From an uncultured Allobaculum sp. (GTDB taxonomy: Bacteria > Bacillota_I > Bacilli_A > Erysipelotrichales > Erysipelotrichaceae), in contig CAJTLE010000011.1 of assembly GCA_910577085.1 (NCBI GenBank), positions 1 to 36,857 of the forward strand: DNA of 36,857 bases, given 5' to 3'. Positions 31,005 to 36,857 of the stretch are shown here, in pieces; the first letter of the stretch is position 1, and the number at the start of each line of letters is the position of its first letter. The notes below the pieces were generated by a model. That model did no database searches. It saw only the letters and a program-made list of their open reading frames with translations, and was not told the origin of the DNA. The position numbers were made by a program, and so were the translations under genes.

Positions 31005-32765
31005 ATGAATTCAACTGTTTCTATGGTCCTCAGCCTTCTGACAGGTGTGGCGCTCTTCATTTTTGGAATGGGTTCCATGTCAGATGGTCTGAAGAAAGTA
31101 GCCGGTAACAAGATGGAAATGATCTTGTACCGGCTGACCAATTCACCCTGGAAAGGCTTTTTACTGGGAGCTGCGGTAACCTGTGTTATTCAGTCCTCTT
31201 CAGCTACGACCGTTATGGTTGTCGGTTTCGTTAACTCCGGTATGATGAAAGTCACCCAGGCCATTGGCGTAATTCTTGGCGCCAATATCGGTACGAGTAT
31301 TACTGGATGGATTGTCTGCATGTCCTTCTTGGATGGCGCAGGCTGGGCCTCCTATTTTTCATCCGCAACAATTACAGCCGTCATGGCCATTATCGGTATG
31401 TGCATGCACATGTTTGGCAAGCGGGATTCGATTAAAGCCTTTGGAAATATTCTGCTTGGCTTTGCGGTTTTAATGACTGGCATGAGCATGATGTCCGGTG
31501 CGGTTGCTCCATTGAAGGAAAATCCACAGTTCATCTCCGTGATGCAGACCTTAAACAATCCACTGATTTCACTGCTCTTTGGTATTCTGGCGGCAGGCGT
31601 CCTGCAGTCTTCTTCGGCAGCTGTTGGTGTTGTTCAGTCCTTATCTGTAACTGGTGCTCTGACCTTTGAATCGACTTTCCCATTAATTATGGGTATCGGT
31701 ATTGGTGCTTCTTTCCCAGTTATGCTTGCGGCAATTGGTGCCAATAAAGATGGTGTCCGAACGGCACTTGTTTATTTACTTGCGGCGATTATTTCAGCTA
31801 TTCTTGGCTGCGCATTGTTCTATCCGCTTGAAATGGCCCATGTCTTCTCGTTTAACAAGATGGTTATGGATCCGTTCAACATTGCGGCGACCAATACGAT
31901 CTTCCGTGCTGTTACGATGACCTTGATGCTTCCATTTACCAAAGCTATCAAGAAACTTACCTTTGTACTGGTTCCATCCAAACCAGAAGAGGAAGAAGAT
32001 CTCGACGATTTCGACAAACTCGAAACCCGTCTGCTTGCTAACCCAGATTTAGCCTACTCAGCAGCAATGGAAGTCATGGATGGCATGGGTAAAAAAGCCC
32101 GTAAATCGGTTGTCCGTTCCGTCAGTCTGATCAATGACTACACCAACGAAGGCTATCGCAAAGTCAGCGATCTGGAACAGTCGCTCAATAAATATGAAGA
32201 AAAACTGGGTAAATACCTGGTGAAATTAACAGCTGCCGGTGTTACGTATCGTGAATCCCAGAATATTTCGAAGTCTTTACAGGCCATTGCCGACTTTGAA
32301 GCGATTGGTGACTATTCCTTAACAATTGCCGATCAGGCAAAAGCCATGAAGGAAAAGAAAGAGAAGTTCTCGCTGGAAGCTCTCGATGAGCTGAACGTCA
32401 TTGCGGCTGCCGCTGAAGAAGCAGTAACAGTCACTGTCAACTCCTTCATGAACAATGACACAACGGAAATCAAGCGTGTTTTCGCTCTTTCCCAGCTCGT
32501 TTCTCTGTCTGCCAGCCAGATTAAAAAACGCCATCTGGCACGTTTAAAAGCCGGTACCTGTTCCATGGAACTTGGATTTGTACAGGCAGATATTATTTCC
32601 TGCTATCAGCGTATTGTTGATCATTGTGCTGCCATTGCTTTGGATATTGTCAAAGAAGCGGAAAAGGATTTCTCGATCCACCGTTATCTGCGTCAGTACA
32701 CCACCGAAATGCAGCCGGATTATGCAAAAATGCTCCAGCATTACGAAACAAAGTATTCGATTTAG
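31005..32765 (+). CDS. Na+/phosphate cotransporter (NptA/YjbB type) with PhoU-like C-terminal domain
   Basis: 586 residues from ATG 31005, chosen for GGGAGAA upstream and because homology starts at MVLSLLTGVALFIFGMGSMSDGLK; an in-frame extension to 30879 lacks family features. The membrane domain (about 1-315) carries the two inverted QSSS repeats, CVIQSSSATTVMVVGF and GVLQSSSAAVGVVQSL, that form the Na/Pi binding site, plus GANIGTSITGWI. The rest (about 340-580) is a helical PhoU-like domain with repeated E-x-x-x-D helices. It probably imports phosphate with sodium and senses phosphate status. It is monocistronic, with no pst genes nearby. Confidence 0.93.
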   Translation: MNSTVSMVLSLLTGVALFIFGMGSMSDGLKKVAGNKMEMILYRLTNSPWKGFLLGAAVTCVIQSSSATTVMVVGFVNSGMMKVTQAIGVILGANIGTSITGWIVCMSFLDGAGWASYFSSATITAVMAIIGMCMHMFGKRDSIKAFGNILLGFAVLMTGMSMMSGAVAPLKENPQFISVMQTLNNPLISLLFGILAAGVLQSSSAAVGVVQSLSVTGALTFESTFPLIMGIGIGASFPVMLAAIGANKDGVRTALVYLLAAIISAILGCALFYPLEMAHVFSFNKMVMDPFNIAATNTIFRAVTMTLMLPFTKAIKKLTFVLVPSKPEEEEDLDDFDKLETRLLANPDLAYSAAMEVMDGMGKKARKSVVRSVSLINDYTNEGYRKVSDLEQSLNKYEEKLGKYLVKLTAAGVTYRESQNISKSLQAIADFEAIGDYSLTIADQAKAMKEKKEKFSLEALDELNVIAAAAEEAVTVTVNSFMNNDTTEIKRVFALSQLVSLSASQIKKRHLARLKAGTCSMELGFVQADIISCYQRIVDHCAAIALDIVKEAEKDFSIHRYLRQYTTEMQPDYAKMLQHYETKYSI

Positions 32766-32776
32766 TTATGAACCAC

Positions 32777-32811
32777 AGGCCAGCTTTCCGCTTTGGGAGG
32801 CCGGCCTTTTC
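32777..32811 (+). terminator. Terminator after the Na/Pi cotransporter
   Basis: AGGCC (32777-32781) / GGCCT (32803-32807) with an inner TTCC/GGGA pairing, followed by TTTTC. Confidence 0.65.
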
Positions 32812-32930
32812 TGTTGAAAAGGGGATGAAATCGATTACAGCATTATCACACAGTGTCAAGTTAAGGTAAAACGCTTAAATATGGTAAATGTAAGCGAATA
32901 CGAACGATTTGAGATCATGCAACAATACGC

Positions 32931-32982
32931 AATGAAACGAAATGAAACGAAATTCATGCACAATTCGTTGCAATTCGTTTCG
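32931..32982. repeat. Opposed tandem decamer repeats
   Basis: AATGAAACGA twice in tandem (32931-32950), then CAATTCGTT(g/t) twice in tandem (32961-32980). The two pairs are roughly complementary, so the region can form an imperfect AT-rich hairpin. A 63-codon frame (32881-33072) covers it but has no credible ribosome site and is probably not a gene. Confidence 0.6.
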
Positions 32983-33089
32983 ACCGGGGATATAAAAAAG
33001 GTGGTATTGAACAACACCGTTCGAGGCCCATATGCCTTTCACAATCAGAAAGCTGGATCAGGATTAAACTAGTGAATATTCTAACAAGC

Positions 33090-33114
33090 AAAAAAACGGA
33101 CCCTCAGGTCCGTT
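33090..33114 (-). terminator. Terminator of the 171-aa membrane protein gene
   Basis: On the minus strand ACGGACC-TGAG-GGTCCGT is followed by TTTTTT, 17 bp after the stop codon. Confidence 0.88.
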
Positions 33115-33129
33115 GATTGATCGGTTGGT

Positions 33130-33645
33130 TTATCTGCTTCGCTTAGCCTGCTTCCACTTTTGAAGACAGCGCTCAATCTCTTCTCCCTCACGACGGGAAA
33201 TCATGAATTTCCCTTTCTTAGCAGAGAGCTCATACTGACTGCCGCCATACTTTTCGAGCGAGCGGATAGTGGAGTAGGGGATGTCGTCAGTATGGTAAAC
33301 CAGCCCCTGTTTATAAAACAGAAGCCGGCCGTCATTCCAGCGCTGAGCTGCTTTAGCCCCCAGAAAAACAGCAATCCCGATAAAACAGAGGGTCTCTGGC
33401 GAGAATCCGTTATCTCCAGCCATCATTAAAGACTGGCTGCCAAACGACAGAACGAAAAACGCCAGGACAATATCAAGAAACAGCCAGCCTTGATCAAAGG
33501 TGGCTTTCACAGTACCGGGATGCAGTTTCATGAAGTTTCGCTGATAGTCGAAGCTTTGCTTAAGTGAAACCGCTTGTTTATAGAGGAAGACGATACTCAG
33601 CGCGAGTATCAGAATCCCTAAAATCCATAACGAATAAAAGGCCAT
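33130..33645 (-). CDS. Small membrane protein of unknown function, possible bacterial PH-like tail
   Basis: 171 residues. Helix 1 is LWILGILILALSIVFLY; helices 2 and 3 are WLFLDIVLAFFVLSFGS and TLCFIGIAVFLGAKAA. The soluble C-terminal part (about 105-171: GRLLFYKQGLVYHTDDIPYSTIRSLEKYG) has the look of a DUF5673/bPH-like domain, in which a W/Y-x-x-I-x-x-I pattern recurs, but that is a guess. Start: ATG at 33645 with GAGGAG 8 bp upstream. Divergent from the phosphorylase gene, sharing a region with a perfect inverted repeat at 33679. Confidence 0.75.
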   Translation of the reverse strand: MAFYSLWILGILILALSIVFLYKQAVSLKQSFDYQRNFMKLHPGTVKATFDQGWLFLDIVLAFFVLSFGSQSLMMAGDNGFSPETLCFIGIAVFLGAKAAQRWNDGRLLFYKQGLVYHTDDIPYSTIRSLEKYGGSQYELSAKKGKFMISRREGEEIERCLQKWKQAKRSR

Positions 33646-33678
33646 ATGGTGTGCTCCTCGTGATCACGTTATTCTTTA

Positions 33679-33700
33679 TCATATCAAATAGATGATATGA
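33679..33700. promoter_or_regulatory. Candidate operator between the membrane protein and phosphorylase genes
   Basis: TCATATCA-N6-TGATATGA is a perfect 8-bp inverted repeat. It lies about 35 bp upstream of the minus-strand gene. Nearby are the 10-bp palindrome CAGGGCCCTG (33735) and the pair TGTGAAC (33702) / GTTCACA (33760). Confidence 0.45.
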
Positions 33701-33748
33701 GTGTGAACCTGAAAAATGAAAATTTCAACCTCTTCAGGGCCCTGGAGA

Positions 33749-33776
33749 TTGAAAATTGCGTTCACATGATTAGATT
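33749..33776 (+). promoter_or_regulatory. Promoter of the phosphorylase gene
   Basis: TTGAAA (33749-33754), 16-bp spacer, TAGATT (33771-33776). GTTCACA lies in the spacer, where a bound regulator would block RNA polymerase. Confidence 0.45.
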
Positions 33777-33819
33777 TTAGCGACTGGCTTCGGTAAGGTT
33801 CTATACAGGAGGATCTCTT

Positions 33820-36303
33820 ATGGACATGAACAAAACTCTGCAGGACATCGCTTCCAACTATTATGGAAAGCCATTAAAAGACTGCAGCACACGTGAAATT
33901 TATTACATTCTGCTCGACCTCACGAAAGACTTGCTCAAAGACGTTCCAACGATCCAGGGTGATCGTAAACTCTATTACATTTCTGCTGAATTCCTGATTG
34001 GTAAACTGCTCTCCAACAACCTGATCAACTTAGGTCTGTACAAGGATGTCAGAACCGTTCTCGAAGAAAACGGCATTTCACTGGCTGAAGTCGAAGAATA
34101 CGAACCAGAACCATCCTTAGGTAATGGTGGTCTGGGCCGTCTGGCGGCTTGCTTCCTCGATTCGATCGCAACTCTGGAACTGCCAGGCGATGGCGTAGGA
34201 CTGAACTACCATTTAGGTCTGTTCCATCAGCAGTTCACAGACTACAAACAGCACGAACTGCCAGACCCATGGATTACTGACAACAGCTGGCTGACTGATA
34301 CTGGCAAATCCTATCCAGTCACATTCAAAGACTTCACTCTGCCTGCTCACCTGTATTCCATCGATGTAGTCGGCTATACCAAAAAGAAAAACAAACTGCT
34401 TCTGTTCGATCTGGACTCTGTCAATGAAGCCATTGTCAAAGAAGGCATCTCCTTCGATAAAACAGACATTGCTGAAAACCTGACTCTGTTCCTGTATCCA
34501 GATGACAGTGATGATAAAGGCCGCCTGTTACGTGTCTACCAGCAGTACTTCCTCGTATCTGCCGGCGCCCAGATGATTCTGGAGGATGTAAAAGCAAATG
34601 GCTGGGATCTGAAAAACCTCAGTGACCACGTTGTCATTCAGATCAACGATACCCACCCATCCATGGTTATCCCTGAACTGATTCGTCTGTTAATCCAGAA
34701 CGGCTTAACAATGGATGAAGCCATCGCTCAGGTTGAAAAGACTTGCGCTTATACCAACCACACAATTCTTGCAGAAGCCCTGGAAAAATGGCCAATGAGC
34801 TTCTTACAGGAAGTAAACCCAGACCTGCTGCCAATCATCAAGTATCTGGATCTGCAGGCGAAAAAACGCTCTGAAAATCCAAAAACATTCATTATCGACA
34901 ACAACAACCTTGTCCATATGGCAAGCATGGATATCCACTACTCCAAATCCACAAACGGTGTAGCGAAGATCCATACTGATATCCTCAAAAACACCGAACT
35001 TCATGACTTCTATGAACTCTACCCAGAGAAGTTCAACAACAAGACCAACGGTGTTACCTTCCGTCGCTGGCTGCAGGCCTGCAACCCTCAGCTGACCGAC
35101 TGGATCATCTCCAAAATCGGAGACGGCTTCTTAAGCAATGCGGATGAATTAAGCAAACTGCTGCCATTCACCAAAGATCCAGAAGCCTTAAAAGAACTGA
35201 TGGCCATCAAAAACGTGAAGAAACAGGAACTGGCTGTTTTCTTAAAGAATCGCCAGAACGTGGATCTGGATGTCAATTCCATCTTTGATATTCAGGTTAA
35301 ACGTCTGCATGAGTACAAACGTCAGCAGATGAACCTGCTTTGCGCCATCAACCTGTACCAGGAAATCAAGAACGGATATAAACCAGAACAGAAAGTCACC
35401 ATTATTTTCGGTGCCAAAGCTGCTCCTGCCTATATCCTGGCTAAAGATATCATCCATGCCATCCTTGTCTTCGCTCACATCGTAGACAACGATCCAGTTG
35501 CTTCTCAGTACATGCAGGTTGTTATGGTTGAAAACTACGACGTAACCTGCGCTGAAAAACTGATTCCAGCAGCTGATATCTCCGAACAGATCTCTCTGGC
35601 TTCCAAAGAAGCATCTGGAACATCCAACATGAAGTTCATGCTCAACGGTGCTGTTACTTTAGGTACAGACGATGGAGCAAACGTTGAAATCCACCAGCTT
35701 GTTGGTGATGACAACATCTTCATTTTCGGTACAGATTCCGATACCGTCATCAGCCACTATGAACACGCGGATTACCATCCACAGTCCATCCTCGAAGCTG
35801 ATCCAAAACTCAACAAGATCGTTGACTACCTGGTCGGCGAAGAAATGATGACCTATGGCGATCCAGAATGCCTCAACCGCCTGCACCATGACATCACCAC
35901 AAAAGACTGGTTCATGGCTTTGCTGGATCTGGATTCCTACATGGATGAACGCAAGAAAGCTTATGCAGCCTACGCAGACCAGGCAAACTGGGCGAAGATG
36001 GCTCTGACCAACATTGCGATGGCCGGCTACTTCTCTTCTGACCGCACCATTGCCCAGTACAACAACGACATCTGGAAACTGAAAGACCTCAAAGGCTTTG
36101 AAAACGTAGACAAACCATTACAGTCTGCTGCTGAATTAGAAGCCGGCATTCCAGCTCCAGTTGCAACAGAGACTGCTCCTGTTAAAGAAGCCACTCCTGC
36201 TCAGGAAAAAGCCTGGGATCACAAAGTGACGGAAACCAATTCTGCTCCAAAGAAACTGGCCAAAGCCGCTTCCAAAATGACCCTCAAAAAGAAATCGAAA
36301 TAA
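33820..36303 (+). CDS. glgP: Glycogen/maltodextrin phosphorylase
   Basis: 827 residues, glycosyltransferase family 35. It uses phosphate to release glucose-1-phosphate from alpha-1,4-glucans. Signatures: YYISAEFLIGKLLSNNL, PSLGNGGLGRLAACFLDS, HVVIQINDTHPSMVIPEL, and the pyridoxal-phosphate lysine K605 in SGTSNMKFMLNGA, followed by TLGTDDGANVEI. The catalytic part ends near 770; a tail of about 55 residues rich in Ala, Pro, Thr and Lys (from about ELEAGIPAPVATETAPVKE to TLKKKSK) is unusual and resembles a flexible linker. Start: ATG at 33820 after AGGAGGA. It would act after the importer and MalQ in maltodextrin use, though separated by 5 kb. Strong codon bias. Confidence 0.96.
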   Translation: MDMNKTLQDIASNYYGKPLKDCSTREIYYILLDLTKDLLKDVPTIQGDRKLYYISAEFLIGKLLSNNLINLGLYKDVRTVLEENGISLAEVEEYEPEPSLGNGGLGRLAACFLDSIATLELPGDGVGLNYHLGLFHQQFTDYKQHELPDPWITDNSWLTDTGKSYPVTFKDFTLPAHLYSIDVVGYTKKKNKLLLFDLDSVNEAIVKEGISFDKTDIAENLTLFLYPDDSDDKGRLLRVYQQYFLVSAGAQMILEDVKANGWDLKNLSDHVVIQINDTHPSMVIPELIRLLIQNGLTMDEAIAQVEKTCAYTNHTILAEALEKWPMSFLQEVNPDLLPIIKYLDLQAKKRSENPKTFIIDNNNLVHMASMDIHYSKSTNGVAKIHTDILKNTELHDFYELYPEKFNNKTNGVTFRRWLQACNPQLTDWIISKIGDGFLSNADELSKLLPFTKDPEALKELMAIKNVKKQELAVFLKNRQNVDLDVNSIFDIQVKRLHEYKRQQMNLLCAINLYQEIKNGYKPEQKVTIIFGAKAAPAYILAKDIIHAILVFAHIVDNDPVASQYMQVVMVENYDVTCAEKLIPAADISEQISLASKEASGTSNMKFMLNGAVTLGTDDGANVEIHQLVGDDNIFIFGTDSDTVISHYEHADYHPQSILEADPKLNKIVDYLVGEEMMTYGDPECLNRLHHDITTKDWFMALLDLDSYMDERKKAYAAYADQANWAKMALTNIAMAGYFSSDRTIAQYNNDIWKLKDLKGFENVDKPLQSAAELEAGIPAPVATETAPVKEATPAQEKAWDHKVTETNSAPKKLAKAASKMTLKKKSK

Positions 36304-36591
36304 TCGATTGATCCAGAATCATCGATACAAAATTATCGATCCGAAAGAACAAGAATAAGAATTACCCGCGAGAATAATCAATAGACGATCGGAAACTGAT
36401 CCAGCAAGTCAGCCTCCGATCCAGCATGAAACCCAATCCGAAAATCAATCCAAAACCAATTCCTTTGAATTTCCCGAATCCATTTCGATCAGGGCATTGA
36501 AAGACACCTTCAAGATCTGGGCATCCAGCAAGTGCTCCAGATTCACGAATCTGAACCTCAAGTCCTGATTTCTGAAACATAAACCTGTTTG
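36304..36591 (+). other. Untranslated 3' region of the phosphorylase gene
   Basis: About 290 bp without a supported gene; it contains repeated ATCGAT/GATCC words and ends in the terminator at 36592. Minus-strand frames here are accidental-looking. Confidence 0.4.
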
Positions 36592-36627
36592 AAAGACTGA
36601 ACGATCTCGCCGTTCGGTCTTTTTTTG
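36592..36627 (+). terminator. Intrinsic terminator downstream of the phosphorylase gene
   Basis: AAGACTGAACG / CGTTCGGTCTT (right arm from 36611) followed by TTTTTTT, about 290 bp after the stop codon. Confidence 0.85.
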
Positions 36628-36757
36628 CTTCAGCCTTCTTTCAGAAAATTTCGACAAACAAAAAACTAATCTCACTATATTTCAAAAATTTATAAATATA
36701 CCTTATTCAAAGCAAATCTGGTGAAGCCATCCAAAATTCCCATAGATCGGGCTCTGC

Positions 36758-36780
36758 CACTCCCCATGTAACTGGGGGTG
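36758..36780. repeat. Hairpin near the right edge, possible IS200/IS605-type end
   Basis: CACTCCC (36758-36764) / GGGGGTG (36774-36780), a 7-bp stem with one G-T pair and a 9-nt loop, and no T-run. Imperfect subterminal hairpins are the recognition sites of IS200/IS605 elements; whether a gene follows is beyond the window. Confidence 0.25.
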
Positions 36781-36813
36781 CTGAGAATTATTATTTTTCC
36801 GTCGGACATTCTA

Positions 36814-36819
36814 TATACT
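36814..36819 (+). promoter_or_regulatory. -10-like element at right edge
   Basis: TATACT reading off the end of the window; no convincing -35. It could drive whatever lies beyond. Confidence 0.25.
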
Positions 36820-36857
36820 GAATTTAGCGGAAGAGATCGACTCCTTTTTGAGACACA

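Overview
This window looks like chromosomal DNA from a low-to-mid GC member of the Firmicutes (Bacillota). I favour an Erysipelotrichia-like lineage, but that is inference. Strong AGGAGG-type ribosome binding sites, an HrcA/CIRCE heat-shock circuit, LacI-type sugar control, HxlR and Rpn/PD-(D/E)XK genes fit this group. There is no tRNA, rRNA or cas gene. Most of it is ordinary housekeeping and carbohydrate metabolism, with accessory DNA at the left edge, at 3.7-5.4 kb, 6.8-9.4 kb and 29-30.9 kb.

Layout. 1-200: C-terminal end of a TnpB-like (IS200/IS605) RNA-guided nuclease, followed by about 400 bp of strongly hairpin-forming non-coding DNA that could be its guide RNA. 0.8-3.7 kb: lon (minus) divergent from an HxlR regulator, with a palindrome overlapping the lon -35. 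3.7-5.4 kb: long gene-poor stretch with two 28-bp repeats spaced at 61 bp. 5.4-6.8 kb: HdeD-like membrane protein and TetR regulator. 6.8-9.3 kb: small ORF, a probable small RNA and a 636-aa IS1634-like transposase homologue that seems to have lost its catalytic acids. 9.4-10.3 kb: pgeF (minus). 10.4-16.8 kb: hrcA-grpE-dnaK, dnaJ and a second J-domain gene, with CIRCE elements before hrcA and between dnaJ and the second J gene. 16.9-20.1 kb: two uncharacterised membrane proteins separated by a heptanucleotide tandem repeat, then an EamA permease. 20.2-21.6 kb: orphan osmolyte-binding lipoprotein. 22.2-28.8 kb: maltodextrin-type ABC transporter (binding protein, two permeases), LacI regulator and malQ. 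29.2-30.1 kb: Rpn-type nuclease (minus). 31.0-32.8 kb: Na/Pi cotransporter with PhoU-like tail. 33.1-33.6 kb: small membrane protein (minus). 33.8-36.3 kb: glycogen/maltodextrin phosphorylase.

How the genes fit together. The binding protein and permeases import malto-oligosaccharides (the ATPase must be encoded elsewhere), MalQ rearranges them and the phosphorylase releases glucose-1-phosphate. The LacI regulator beside the permeases, LacI-like palindromes upstream of malE and a cre-like site suggest induction plus catabolite control. HrcA represses its own operon and probably the extra J-protein through the second CIRCE.

The most interesting unexplained items are the structured RNA after tnpB, the 61-bp-period repeat pair, the apparently inactivated transposase preceded by a small-RNA-like unit, the second CIRCE, and the Rpn gene whose natural start position reads ATA. 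All calls come from reading the sequence alone; no search or folding program was run.
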